DNA from: Conchocele bisecta
Taxonomy: Eukaryota; Mollusca; Bivalvia; Lucinida; Thyasiridae
Assembly: GCA_029237695.1 (NCBI GenBank)
Contig: JAQRGA010000042.1
Coordinates: 682,001 to 746,000 of the forward strand
Reading direction: 5' to 3'
Length of the DNA stretch: 64,000 nt
Position numbers and translations under genes: made by a program. Shown here one piece after another: positions 1 through 10,139 of this stretch. The notes below the pieces were generated by a model, which was not told the origin of the DNA, did not search any database, and worked only from the letters and a program-made list of their open reading frames with translations. Each line of letters opens with the position of its first letter. Position 1 is the first letter of the stretch.

Positions 1-545
1 TCTTCTGGAAAATCCAACCTTGCTTCACAATCAGCTAGAATCTCTACAACTTTATCTCTTAATTCATTAATTTTACGACCAAGTACACCGTCCATCTGCT
101 TTTCTGCCAAATGAATAGCCATATTACTATTTGCTGCAATGAGATCAGAAACACCTTCAGCCTGTGTTAAGTCCATTTTTCCGTTAATAAAAGCCCTATA
201 AGTAAATTCTCCCGGAGATGCCTGTCTTGCACCGGCATCAATTACTTCACTCAAAAGCCTCTTAGCATTGCAGCTGCCACCATGGGCATGTATTTCTACA
301 ACATCTTCACCTGTAAAAGTTTTCGGTTCAGGATTAAATACAGCAAATGCTGTTTCTCCTATACCTTTATCATCAGGAAGTATTTTACCCAGTAAAAATT
401 CTCTCTTATTTGATAAAGATAATCTAGTAGTTGATTTCCATATTTTATTCCCTACTTTCAAAGCAGTAATACCGGAAATTCTGATAACTGTTATTGCACC
501 GCCGACACCGGAGCATATCGCTGCAATAGTATCATTTTCATTCAT
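1..545 (-). CDS. mnmE: tRNA modification GTPase MnmE, N-terminal part (cut by left edge)
   Basis: MnmE, with MnmG, installs the 5-carboxymethylaminomethyl or related group on wobble uridine 34 of certain tRNAs. The minus-strand frame is open from an ATG at 543-545 to the window edge, about 181 codons. It opens MNENDTIAAICSGVGGAITV, the usual N-terminal formyl-THF-binding domain start, and continues with the family hallmarks FTGEDVVEIHAHGG, SPGEFTYRAFINGKMDLTQAEGVSD and ARLDFPEE, which leads into the helical domain. The GTPase domain lies outside the window. An AGGAAAT stretch a few bases upstream can serve as ribosome binding site. The call is from direct family recognition and is firm. Confidence 0.93.
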   Translation of the reverse strand, partial: MNENDTIAAICSGVGGAITVIRISGITALKVGNKIWKSTTRLSLSNKREFLLGKILPDDKGIGETAFAVFNPEPKTFTGEDVVEIHAHGGSCNAKRLLSEVIDAGARQASPGEFTYRAFINGKMDLTQAEGVSDLIAANSNMAIHLAEKQMDGVLGRKINELRDKVVEILADCEARLDFPE

Positions 546-1219
546 ATTTCCTACCTTTAATATCTTATGCTATTTAATTCTAAAATTTTATTTAATATAA
601 TTCCTATTTTTCAAACTGTATTTTATTATTACTAAATAATGCTAAATAAACTATCATTGTAGATTTTATAATAATTTACTACTTTGATCTACTCATTTCC
701 TGATACCTTAGATTATAAACGATATTTTTTAAATTATTTTTAGCATATATATAACTTAAAAGAAGTCCATCGCCAACTAATATTTCAAGAGTGATCGGCT
801 CATAACCATGTTCATACTTATCAGGTCTCCATATATTTTCAGCTACTATTTCATTTAATACTCTCAAGGGAACTATAAAACATAACAGTGAATGAAATTT
901 CTCTTCTGCAAAGTGTAATTAAAATCCCCCTTTCACTTTTTATCTTTAACTTTATAAAAAGTTAGTTGCCAGATAAATAAAATATTGACAGCCAACATCC
1001 TAGATATCAATACTTTTTATTCTTTTATATTTAATTGAATGTAAAAAACATTGAAATACATTTTTTTCTAGAAATCATGATATAGTTTTCATGGAAAGTT
1101 ATATCAATATTATAATTAAATGATTTACTACTAATTAAAAAAGGAATACATATTTATCCTTGTTATTCGCCAGTTTAAATTTTATTTAACCTTTAGATTT
1201 ATAAATACCCGGAGCTGCA
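546..1219. other. 674-base gap, possible small decayed reading frame
   Basis: No complete gene is recognised. On the minus strand from about 930 down to 679 there is one open stretch, ending in RYQEMSRSK, that lacks a convincing start codon: TTG at 865-867 is the only common start, while the open frame reaches further upstream without one. It may be the tail of a decayed gene of unknown family. The rest is A+T-rich and would hold the divergent promoters of mnmE and rnr. Confidence 0.3.
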
Positions 1220-3331
1220 ATGCCATCTAATAAAATTAAAAATACTCAGACAAGCCTTGAAGAAAAAATAATAGAGGTATTAAAAGAATCACCTCTACAT
1301 GCAAATGAAATTTCTAAAAGGCTAAAAATAAGGAAGAATAGAGATCATAAAATAATAAAAAAAATCTTATGGAATTTAAATCAAGACAAAAAAATAATCA
1401 AAGATAAAAAAAATATATATAAAATAGCATCTTCTGAAGATTTAATTATTGGGAAAATAACTATTACAACACAGGGATTTGGCTTTGTAACACCACTAAA
1501 TACCGAAATGGATAAGGATATATTTATTCCCGCAAAGCATGTCAATTCAGCTTTTGATAAAGACATGGTAAAAGTCAGAGTTTTTTCAAAAGATAAACAA
1601 CGCTCACCAGATAAAGGACCTTCAGGAATTGTATATAAGGTTATAGAAAGAAATCGTCCCAGTATTGTTGGAGAACTTATTGCCGGTAATGATGGTGCAT
1701 ATTTAAGACCCCTAAGCCGAAAAGTTCCAAATAACATTAAAATAGTTGGTTCTCTCAAAAAAGCAGAAATAGGTGATTGGGTTAAAGCCAATATTGTTTA
1801 CGGAAGAGAAAGAACTAAAACTGTTGGAGAAATTATTCAGGTTATAGGCAGAGTTGGTGATATTAATAATGATATGTTTGCAATAATACAGGAGTTTAAT
1901 CTACAGGCTCCTTATACAGAAGAAGAACAAAACAGAGCATCATCATTAAAGCAGGCAGAAATGAAAAGAAAAGATTTAACTTCTTTATTTTGTCTTACAA
2001 TAGATCCACATGATGCAAAAGATTTTGATGATGCTATATCAATATCACCTGGCAACAAAAAAGATGAATGCATTATGGGAATTCATATAGCAGATGTTGC
2101 TGCATGGATTCAACCCGGCAGCTGGTTTGATAAAGAAGCTGCATCAAGAGGGTTTACTTCATATATTCCCGGCTATACTCTACCAATGCTGCCAAAGAAT
2201 CTCACAAAGAGAATAAGCCTGACTGCAGATAAAATTACTGAAGCACATACAGTCCTGCTGACTATTGATACAAACACAGGCGAAATTAAAAACTACAAAA
2301 GATGTCATAGTAATATAAAAGTAGACTGTAGAATGACCTATGTAGAAGTAGAAAATTATATAAAAGATAAAACAGTTTCAGAAAAATGGACTAAAGAGTT
2401 AACTGCCAATCTTGATTTTCTATTATCTACATATCGCACTTTTAGAGCAAATAGAAAAAATAATGAAAAATTTTTAGAAATTGCGACTACTGAAATAAGA
2501 GTATTGCGTGATGAAGAAACAGGCGAAATAAATGGATTAGAGTGCAAGAAACAAGGAGAATCAAATCAACTTGTTGAGGAGTTCATGCTTGCTGCAAACT
2601 CATCTGTTGCTAGAGAGTTAACAAATAGAAGAATTTCCGGAATATATAGAATACATCCTGAACCTGACGAAGAAAAATTAGAAGAATTTTCAGCTTTTGT
2701 AAGTCAGACATTTGGAATTAGTACAGGAAATTTAGCATCAGGCAGAGAAGCATGCCAACATTTTTTGAAAAAAGCAGCAGATTCTGAATACGAAGAAATT
2801 ATAATACCGGCATTTTTAAGATCTATGAATAGAGCACTTTACTCAGCAGAATCAGGTCTTCACTTTGGTTTAGGCAAAGGTCTTTACAGCCATTTTACGA
2901 GCCCTATAAGAAGATATACAGACCTAACAGTACATCAGCAATTATGGAAATATGACACTTCTAAAAAAATTAGAGGTCAGGAAGAGATGTCTAAAGTTGC
3001 ACTGGACTGTACAGAAAAAGAAAAAAATAATGATGAAGCATATTTTGCAGCTAATGATCGACTTAAACTACATTATTTGCTAAAATTGATGAAAGAGAAC
3101 AGATTGGAAAATTATGAAGGAATTATAAGACATATTAACTCTACTGCAATGATTGCTAATATCCCAAGTATCGGTTTAATAGGCTATATCCCATCACATT
3201 ACATGCTTAAAAAGCAGAATAAAAATAGTTCTCAGGAAATAAAACCTGATTATCAACCTGGTGACTTTATCACATTAAAGCTTGAAAAAATTGATTTAAT
3301 CAAAGGAGATGCAATTTTTAGACTGGTATAA
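1220..3331 (+). CDS. rnr: Ribonuclease R (RNB family 3'-5' exoribonuclease)
   Basis: Processive 3'-5' exoribonuclease that degrades structured RNA and takes part in RNA quality control. The 703-residue protein has the RNase R order: an N-terminal winged helix (about 10-70, with HANEISKRLKI), cold-shock-like domains (about 70-220), the RNB catalytic domain and a C-terminal S1-type domain (about 620-703, YEGIIRHINSTAMIANIP). The metal-binding motif IDPHDAKDFDDAIS lies near residues 261-275, and SPIRRYTDLTVHQQL closes the catalytic domain. It is somewhat shorter than the Escherichia coli enzyme because the basic tail is missing. It stands alone with no operon partner and the next gene begins about 200 bases later. 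The identification is firm. Confidence 0.95.
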   Translation: MPSNKIKNTQTSLEEKIIEVLKESPLHANEISKRLKIRKNRDHKIIKKILWNLNQDKKIIKDKKNIYKIASSEDLIIGKITITTQGFGFVTPLNTEMDKDIFIPAKHVNSAFDKDMVKVRVFSKDKQRSPDKGPSGIVYKVIERNRPSIVGELIAGNDGAYLRPLSRKVPNNIKIVGSLKKAEIGDWVKANIVYGRERTKTVGEIIQVIGRVGDINNDMFAIIQEFNLQAPYTEEEQNRASSLKQAEMKRKDLTSLFCLTIDPHDAKDFDDAISISPGNKKDECIMGIHIADVAAWIQPGSWFDKEAASRGFTSYIPGYTLPMLPKNLTKRISLTADKITEAHTVLLTIDTNTGEIKNYKRCHSNIKVDCRMTYVEVENYIKDKTVSEKWTKELTANLDFLLSTYRTFRANRKNNEKFLEIATTEIRVLRDEETGEINGLECKKQGESNQLVEEFMLAANSSVARELTNRRISGIYRIHPEPDEEKLEEFSAFVSQTFGISTGNLASGREACQHFLKKAADSEYEEIIIPAFLRSMNRALYSAESGLHFGLGKGLYSHFTSPIRRYTDLTVHQQLWKYDTSKKIRGQEEMSKVALDCTEKEKNNDEAYFAANDRLKLHYLLKLMKENRLENYEGIIRHINSTAMIANIPSIGLIGYIPSHYMLKKQNKNSSQEIKPDYQPGDFITLKLEKIDLIKGDAIFRLV

Positions 3332-3543
3332 ATTAAGGGTCTGATTATTTTTTATTAAAACTATATTTAATACAAACATTTAGATTATAATGAATAATTA
3401 TAAAAATCTTGAGATAAACCCAGTAATTCACCGACAAAGAATAAAAAGCTTACTTAAATATAACTATGCTACGTAAAAAAAAGATAGAGCAAAATTGCGA
3501 AAATATTCTATTTGGTACACACCCAAAACGTCAGTTCCATTTC

Positions 3544-4698
3544 ATGAAAACTTTGGATATGTATATACTGAGAGAATTTATGATAGTATATATATGTTTA
3601 AATTTAGCTTTCTGTATGCTTTTTTTAGTCAGTGACTTAGTCAACAAACTCGACGATTTTGGTCCTTATACAACCACATGGGACATGGTTTATTATTTTA
3701 TACTCAGACAGCCTCAAAATATAAAATTAGTACTTCCGCTTGCCCTGCTTCTCGCCTGTATGTATGCATTAGCTAAGCTTGGAATACATAATGAAATTAC
3801 AGCAATGAGAGCATGCGGAATTTCATTAATTAGATTAGGTTTACCAATATACATTATAGGCTTAATAGTATCAGGTTTTAATTTTTGGTTCAATGAGAGC
3901 CTAGTACCTAATTGTAATATGAAATCAGAAGAGATTATCAAATTTACATCAAATCCCAATTATTATCAGCTAAAAATGAAGATGACTGTTTATAGAAGTC
4001 CTGACTTTAAACGAACATGGCTTATTCAAAGTTTCAATAAAACATTTATGAAACAATCTAGTATACACTTAAAAATATATGATAATAAAAGCAATTTAGA
4101 AGATGAGTTATATGCAAAACATTCTGAATACCAGCCTAAAACAGGGTGGACATTTTCAGATGTTACACTGGTAAAATATCAAACAGTAGAACTTGCTGAT
4201 GCCTACAACAAAAAAAAGATAGGGAAAATACAAAAACTAACTATCCCTACAATACAGAAATTTAAAGTTTTTGATAAGCAAAACGAGGACTTTAAACTAT
4301 TAGGAAATATAATAGAGACACCAAATGATATGCGTATGGCACAAAAAGATCCCGATCAGATAACTTCAGCTGATATTATGCGTAAGCTGGAAATGTCAAA
4401 ATATCTTCCTGCATCTACTAAAAATTCACTTTTAACTGAACTTTATACTAGATTTGCTTTCCCATGGGTTTGTGTATTAGCAGTATTTTTAGGCGTTCCT
4501 ATGGCAGGAAGTAATGAGAGAAAAGGCGTAATGATATCTGTTGTTACAGCAATCTTAATAGTTGTTGTATATCAGGTAATATCGCAAATATTCCAAATAC
4601 TTGGAACTCGTGGAATAGTCTTTCCTATTATAGGAGGCATAGCCCCTACTGTTGCTTTAGCAGTTTATGTTTGGTATAATTTGAGAAAGCATAATTAA
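3544..4698 (+). CDS. LptF/LptG family lipopolysaccharide export permease
   Basis: Inner-membrane permease of the LptB2FG transporter, which extracts lipopolysaccharide from the inner membrane and passes it to LptC. The protein has about three membrane segments at each end and a periplasmic beta-jellyroll between them, the YjgP/YjgQ layout. The frame is open from 3466, but that ATG has no ribosome binding site and gives a 26-residue polar extension. The internal ATG at 3544 begins MKTLDMYILREFMIVY, the canonical family start, so I place the start there (384 residues). F and G cannot be told apart safely. The partner permease and LptB are not in this window. Confidence 0.85.
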   Translation: MKTLDMYILREFMIVYICLNLAFCMLFLVSDLVNKLDDFGPYTTTWDMVYYFILRQPQNIKLVLPLALLLACMYALAKLGIHNEITAMRACGISLIRLGLPIYIIGLIVSGFNFWFNESLVPNCNMKSEEIIKFTSNPNYYQLKMKMTVYRSPDFKRTWLIQSFNKTFMKQSSIHLKIYDNKSNLEDELYAKHSEYQPKTGWTFSDVTLVKYQTVELADAYNKKKIGKIQKLTIPTIQKFKVFDKQNEDFKLLGNIIETPNDMRMAQKDPDQITSADIMRKLEMSKYLPASTKNSLLTELYTRFAFPWVCVLAVFLGVPMAGSNERKGVMISVVTAILIVVVYQVISQIFQILGTRGIVFPIIGGIAPTVALAVYVWYNLRKHN

Positions 4699-5058
4699 CT
4701 TGATCTGATAAATCTAAAATTAGCTGATTTGGTTAGTTATGAAGAATTTGCCAATAAAGAGCTAAGAACGTATACATAAATAAATCAAACTATTTTACGA
4801 TATATCGCAGTGATATTTAAAAGATAAAACTTTTTTAACATTGGTTATATCTGAGTGGTTTTATGACATGGAAAATCACTATAAGATGAAGTAAAATCTT
4901 TTAATCATTTATTTATGTGCTTCAATAACCTAACCTGCATCTAAACTATTTTTTCCAACGATAAAGTTTTATGCAATTAGCAGTTTTATAAAAATGACGT
5001 AATTTAATATTTATAAATAATTTTATTTACCATTATAAAAAAACGGAATGAAATAAAT
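4699..5058. other. 360-base gap with no recognised gene
   Basis: A+T-rich. A short open stretch of about 27 codons directly follows the permease stop (from about 4698, ending near 4779), but it has no start and no family resemblance I can see. It could be a fossil or chance. The last 60 bases should carry the aconitase promoter. Confidence 0.3.
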
Positions 5059-7014
5059 ATGTCAAAAGGAACAATAGCTCAAAAAATACTAGATGCTCAT
5101 ATTACCTCTGGAGAAAAATCAACTGGATCAAGAATAGCAATTAAAATTGATCAGACACTTACACAGGATGCTACCGGTACCATGGCATATATGGAATTGG
5201 AAGCAATGAATATTGATAGAGTAAAGACTGAACTTTCTGTTTCTTATGTTGACCATAATACAATGCAGATAGGTCCGGAAAATAGAAATGATCATTTATA
5301 CTTACAAAGTTTAGCATCATCAAAAGGAATCTACTTTTCACGCCCTGGAAACGGTATCTGTCATCAGGTTCATTTAGAACGTTTTGGTGTTCCGGGTAAA
5401 ACACTTCTCGGTTCAGATTCTCATACACCGACTAACGGCGGAATAGGCATGTTAGCCATTGGTGCAGGAGGATTGGATGTAGCATTAGCTATGGCGGGCA
5501 AATCTTTTAGATTATCATATCCTAAGATTATCGGTATAAAATTAACCGGTAGTTTACAGCCATGGGTTGCCCCAAAAGATATTATTCTTAAAGTATTAAG
5601 CATACTGACAACAAAAGGTAATGTAGACTGCATAGTAGAATATTTTGGATCAGGAGTTAAAAATTTATCCGTTCCTGAAAGAGCAACAGTAACAAATATG
5701 GGAGCTGAACTTGGAGTAACTACATCGATTTTTCCGTCAGATGAGAACACAAAATTATTCATGGAAGCACAAAATAGAGGAGATTTATGGACATCTTTGG
5801 TACAGGATGATGACGTAGAATATGATAGAGTTATTGAAATAAACTTAAATAATTTAGAACCATTGGCAGCATGTCCTTCAAGTCCTGATAATATTAAAAC
5901 AATCAAAGAACTTTCAGGTAAAAAAATAGGGCAAGTAATAATTGGTTCATGCACTAATAGTTCATATATGGATCTATCACTGGTAGCGTCTGTATTAAAA
6001 AATAACACAGTTAATACAAATGTAACTCTCTCTATTGCCCCCGGCAGTAGGCAGGTTTTAGAGATGCTGGCGGCTGATAATAAATTAGCCACATTCATTT
6101 CAGCAGGAGCAAGAATAATGGAATCTGCATGCGGACCATGTATTGGTCAGGGGCAAAGCCCTGCAGACGGCACAATCTCCTTAAGGACTTTCAATAGAAA
6201 CTTTGCAGGGAGAACAGGTACTAAAGGAGATCAGGCATATCTGGTAAGCCCTGCAGTAGCAGTGGTTTCAGCACTTACAGGTGTAATAACAGATCCAAGA
6301 TATTTTAATGTCGAATATCCAGTTATTGAGTCACCTGAATCATATCGTATAAATGATAATATGATAATTGAACCTCTTAACAGTATTGATGCGGCAAAAG
6401 TTGAAGTAATTAGAAAACCTACACTAAGCTCTCCGCCTTCAAACACAGAAATACCAAGTAATATTAATGGTAAAGTTGTAATTAAAGTAGGTAGTAAAAT
6501 TACAACAGATCATATAATGCCTGCCGGAAAACATCTAAAATTAAGAAGTAATATTCCAGCTTACTCAAAAGTTGTATTTGAATGTTTTACAGAAAATAGC
6601 AAACCTTCTTTCGCAGAACGTTCAGAAAAACTAAAAGAGGCAGGGATACATGGAATAATAGTTGCAGAAGAAAGCTATGGTCAGGGATCGTCAAGAGAAC
6701 ATGCTGCAATCTGCCCAATGTACTTAGGCATAAAAGCTATAATAGCATTGTCCATTGAACGTATACACATGGCTAATTTAATCAATTTTGGAATACTTCC
6801 GCTTATATTTAAGAATTCTGCAGATTATACTAAAATTGACGAAAATGACTCTATTCTTATTAATGACATAAAAGGCCAATTAAAACTAGGTAAAAATATA
6901 ATTGCTGAAGTAGTAAAATCTGGCGACAATATAATAAAAATAGAACTAGCACACTCACTTACAGAAGAAGATATAGAAATTATTAAAATAGGTGGAATTT
7001 TAAACCAAAAATAA
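5059..7014 (+). CDS. acn: Aconitate hydratase, Aquifex-type
   Basis: Iron-sulfur enzyme converting citrate to isocitrate through cis-aconitate. At 651 residues it matches the short 'Aquifex type' subfamily, not the roughly 900-residue AcnA. The three cluster ligands are visible: C298 in GSCTNSS, then C358 and C361 in ACGPCIGQG. Substrate-site segments include LLGSDSHTPTNGGIGML and, in the C-terminal swivel domain, SYGQGSSREHAA. The start ATG is preceded by a weak AACGGAATG site. No other Krebs-cycle gene is adjacent. A small hypothetical gene follows after 29 bases and may be co-transcribed. The identification is firm; a role in a partial or glutamate-forming cycle is inferred. Confidence 0.95.
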   Translation: MSKGTIAQKILDAHITSGEKSTGSRIAIKIDQTLTQDATGTMAYMELEAMNIDRVKTELSVSYVDHNTMQIGPENRNDHLYLQSLASSKGIYFSRPGNGICHQVHLERFGVPGKTLLGSDSHTPTNGGIGMLAIGAGGLDVALAMAGKSFRLSYPKIIGIKLTGSLQPWVAPKDIILKVLSILTTKGNVDCIVEYFGSGVKNLSVPERATVTNMGAELGVTTSIFPSDENTKLFMEAQNRGDLWTSLVQDDDVEYDRVIEINLNNLEPLAACPSSPDNIKTIKELSGKKIGQVIIGSCTNSSYMDLSLVASVLKNNTVNTNVTLSIAPGSRQVLEMLAADNKLATFISAGARIMESACGPCIGQGQSPADGTISLRTFNRNFAGRTGTKGDQAYLVSPAVAVVSALTGVITDPRYFNVEYPVIESPESYRINDNMIIEPLNSIDAAKVEVIRKPTLSSPPSNTEIPSNINGKVVIKVGSKITTDHIMPAGKHLKLRSNIPAYSKVVFECFTENSKPSFAERSEKLKEAGIHGIIVAEESYGQGSSREHAAICPMYLGIKAIIALSIERIHMANLINFGILPLIFKNSADYTKIDENDSILINDIKGQLKLGKNIIAEVVKSGDNIIKIELAHSLTEEDIEIIKIGGILNQK

Positions 7015-7043
7015 TATTAATAGATAAAATCAAAAATATTTAA

Positions 7044-7823
7044 ATGATCAATTTAAAATTCGGAATATCTATACCTAATATAGCAGCTAATTTTACTGAT
7101 ATTTTCAAGGTAATAGACTGTAAAAGCTTTAGCGGTGTAGAATTGAGAGGTAATATATTCGAAAATAAAGAGCTCCCTGATTTGTTAAAATTATATCATA
7201 TTGAAGTTCTAAATTTATTCAATTTGGTAGAGCCATCTATTTTAAACAATATTATAGAACAGCCAAATAATTTAAAACAGGAGCTTATCAAATTTCTTTA
7301 TAATTCTATAAAAAATCATAAAAAATTTAATATCCAAAATTTCTCCTTAGATTTTGGTTTTAGTGATTTAAGTTATAAAGATAAATCAGCTTCAAATAAA
7401 AATAACTTTTTACAACAATTATACTACCCCATTTATAAAAGTAAAAAAAATATTTGTGTGCCATTAACAATTCCAAATAACAACCTAGAAGAAAATATTA
7501 ATAGCCTATCAAATATTATAAAAGAGTTAATGTTGGATAATTTTCGTATCTATATAAATATTTTCCCGCATGACTTAAAACAGAAAATTTCTCCATATAC
7601 TCTATTTAAGGATTTTATTTTTGATATTCAACTATTTAGAATAATTTATGATCCAAGCACAGGTAACCATTTAACTGAATCGCTCTTAAAATTCTGGTTA
7701 GATCCCTTAAGCAGGCTTAACTTCAGTGGGTCAATCATAATATGTCCTAATGTTAACAGCATAGAATCACTTGAAAAAGAAATTGAAAAAATTTTAATTA
7801 TAATTAAAAAATTTAAAATGTGA
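7044..7823 (+). CDS. Hypothetical protein, possible TIM-barrel fold
   Basis: 259 residues, very rich in Asn, Ile, Lys and Leu. The opening, MINLKFGISIPN followed by a stretch containing FSGVELRG, loosely resembles sugar-phosphate isomerase/AP-endonuclease-2 barrels, where a strand ends in a Glu that binds metal. The later metal ligands of that superfamily are not evident, so this may be a non-enzymatic or highly diverged member. It begins 29 bases after aconitase in the same direction, suggesting co-transcription. I do not recognise the family with confidence. Confidence 0.55.
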   Translation: MINLKFGISIPNIAANFTDIFKVIDCKSFSGVELRGNIFENKELPDLLKLYHIEVLNLFNLVEPSILNNIIEQPNNLKQELIKFLYNSIKNHKKFNIQNFSLDFGFSDLSYKDKSASNKNNFLQQLYYPIYKSKKNICVPLTIPNNNLEENINSLSNIIKELMLDNFRIYINIFPHDLKQKISPYTLFKDFIFDIQLFRIIYDPSTGNHLTESLLKFWLDPLSRLNFSGSIIICPNVNSIESLEKEIEKILIIIKKFKM

Positions 7824-7914
7824 AATATATAGAATTAATTTATATTTTAATTATTCATAGTATAATATTAATAACTGATAAATCTTTTTTACATTAATTA
7901 CATAGTAAATCCAT

Positions 7915-8337
7915 ATGAAAGACACAAGAAACTTTATTATAAGAAATGATTTAGGTGAACTTAAACTTCTGAATAAAGCTATACGAAAATATTTAGAAAA
8001 ATTAGATTTATCTAATAGAAGTGTTTATAATATAACCTTGATCATAGAAGAATTAATTAGCAATACCATCCGTCATGGATATGCTGATGAAATAAAACAT
8101 GAAATATCTATCGATATTACAACTTCAAAAAAATACATAAAGATTACAATTGAAGATAATGGAAAAAGATTTAACATCCTAGAATATCCAACTCCTGAGC
8201 TGAATATACCTATAAGAGATATGAAAATTGGTGGACTTGGTATTTATTTAGTTAAAAATCTTGCCAAAAGTATTAAGTATAAAAGGAAAAATCATATAAA
8301 CGTAATCACGCTTAAACTAAAAATAACATTTAAATGA
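7915..8337 (+). CDS. RsbW-like anti-sigma factor / serine-protein kinase
   Basis: Small stand-alone GHKL ATPase of the RsbW/SpoIIAB type, which normally binds a sigma factor and phosphorylates an STAS-domain antagonist. The 140-residue protein has the N-box ITLIIEELISNTIRHGY (about 42-58), the G1 box IEDNGKRFNI and the G2 box MKIGGLGIYLVKNLA. These are the only domain features, as expected for the family. No STAS partner, PP2C phosphatase or sigma factor lies nearby, so its regulatory target is unknown. The family call is good and the exact role is inferred. Confidence 0.85.
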   Translation: MKDTRNFIIRNDLGELKLLNKAIRKYLEKLDLSNRSVYNITLIIEELISNTIRHGYADEIKHEISIDITTSKKYIKITIEDNGKRFNILEYPTPELNIPIRDMKIGGLGIYLVKNLAKSIKYKRKNHINVITLKLKITFK

Positions 8338-8458
8338 TTGCCATTATATACTTTTAGTATTTATTCAAAATAAAAGCTCATATTTATTCTTTACCATTAT
8401 TTATATTTACTAAAAAATATATTAATATGTGAATAAATATAAAAGGAAGGAAATCATA

Positions 8459-10036
8459 ATGAAAAAAATATTTAGAATATTATCACTTATTATTATAGTA
8501 TTAGCCATACTGTTAATTTCTGTCTATTTTACTGTTACAAATTCATTTTTTATCAAATCCTATGTAATACCTTATGTCAGTAAATCAATGGGCACAAAGA
8601 TTACGGTAAAGCAAATAGAAATTTCTCCTTTAAAATCGAGTATAATAATAAATAATCTTAGAATAAAAGGAGAAAATCAATTAGATGTAAAAATTGAAAA
8701 TTTTGAATGCCTGTTCAATATTTTTGATTTGATGAATAATAAAATAACTATTAATCGACTTGAATTAAAGAACAGTTATATCTCTCTGGCAACTCAAATG
8801 AAAACAGATGAAATATCTCTGAATGATATACTAAAACCTACAAGCAAAATTCAAAAAAAATCTAGCAATAAAACTGAATTACCTATTCTAAATATTAATA
8901 ATTTCAATGTAAAAAATTTCAATTTCATTTATAAGGTTATCAATACAGATCCAAATAAAATTAATATCACAAAAGTGGATAATTTAAACATCAATATTCC
9001 ATATTTTAAAACATCTGAAAAAGGATTAATTCAATTTCTCGGTGATATCACAAGTTTACATAATAAGAATAAATTATCAGGGAAAATACAAGGAAAACTT
9101 ACTGCCGAATTAAATAATAAGACTTTTCCTAAGCAATTAAATTTGAATTCCCAATTAAATTTAGCTGATAATATTACGGAACTAGAAATTATATTTAAAT
9201 CTCATAAAGTTAATAATGCTATACCGTTTAATGTGAATGGATATTTGAAAAATTTTCCACTTGAACCATTTCTACAAAATTTTGTTCATGGCAATTATAG
9301 AAACTCCAATGGAAAAATTAACGATATAACGTTTGCCGCAAACGCTCCTGACATTCAATCTTCTGATTTATTTAAAGCTTTATCAGGAAATCTAAATATA
9401 AATGCCGGCAATATTTATATTCCTATAGAATTATTAAATAACCCTATAGGAAAACTAATACTTTTACCAATTAGTATAATTGCTGATTCAGGTAAATATA
9501 TCAGCTCTTCAGATGATGAAAAAACTCAGATATTTGACCTAATAAATAGCTCTGCCAATTCAGTTAAAAAAATAAAAGCACTTGAATTCAAAAGCGGCAT
9601 TATAGATATTGCAATGAATGACGGTAATATTAATATAGAGAAATTTCAGTTTTTAGGAAAACCTTATAGGCTTGTTAACAAATTAAATATTACAGGCTTT
9701 ATCAATAAAGATGGTAATCTTAATCTGAATACAAATACTGAAATAACAGGCATTTATATACCAATTCAAATACAAGGGACACTTGATAATCCATCCCCTA
9801 ATTATAAAATGCTAATACCGGCATTACTTAATAGAAATATAAATAATATTTTGAAACAATCAAAATATGGAGCGAAAGATATTAGTGACACTTTGAAAAA
9901 AGTTGGTCAAAATTTTATATCATCATTATCTAAAAATGAAAATAATAAAGAGTCAAAGAGTGATAGGGGCTCTAAAAAAGATTCAAATAAATCAGTAAAT
10001 AATTTAATTAAAAATATTAATACCTTTTTTGAGTAA
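8459..10036 (+). CDS. AsmA/DUF748-like envelope protein
   Basis: 525-residue protein with one N-terminal membrane anchor (about 8-28, FRILSLIIIVLAILLISVYF) and a long extracytoplasmic part rich in beta-strand. Immediately after the anchor, the stretch VIPYVSKSMGTKITVKQIEI is typical of AsmA/TamB/DUF748 proteins, which act in phospholipid transport to, or assembly of, the outer membrane. The C-terminus is a polar, Lys/Asn/Ser-rich tail. I place the start at the ATG at 8459, preceded by AAGGAAGG, rather than the upstream GTG at 8429. The family assignment is by overall pattern, hence moderate. Confidence 0.7.
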   Translation: MKKIFRILSLIIIVLAILLISVYFTVTNSFFIKSYVIPYVSKSMGTKITVKQIEISPLKSSIIINNLRIKGENQLDVKIENFECLFNIFDLMNNKITINRLELKNSYISLATQMKTDEISLNDILKPTSKIQKKSSNKTELPILNINNFNVKNFNFIYKVINTDPNKINITKVDNLNINIPYFKTSEKGLIQFLGDITSLHNKNKLSGKIQGKLTAELNNKTFPKQLNLNSQLNLADNITELEIIFKSHKVNNAIPFNVNGYLKNFPLEPFLQNFVHGNYRNSNGKINDITFAANAPDIQSSDLFKALSGNLNINAGNIYIPIELLNNPIGKLILLPISIIADSGKYISSSDDEKTQIFDLINSSANSVKKIKALEFKSGIIDIAMNDGNINIEKFQFLGKPYRLVNKLNITGFINKDGNLNLNTNTEITGIYIPIQIQGTLDNPSPNYKMLIPALLNRNINNILKQSKYGAKDISDTLKKVGQNFISSLSKNENNKESKSDRGSKKDSNKSVNNLIKNINTFFE

Positions 10037-10139
10037 ACTCCTCTTTTGAAAGAAAAAATGCAGCTGCATTAAATCAGATTATTTTTTTGATATCTACTCA
10101 ACTAAATGTGGAGCTGGCGTAACAGATCAAATTTTTCCA

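Noticed and set aside
5421..6098. Long minus-strand reading frame inside the aconitase gene
   Set aside because: It is antisense to a firm gene and has no independent features.
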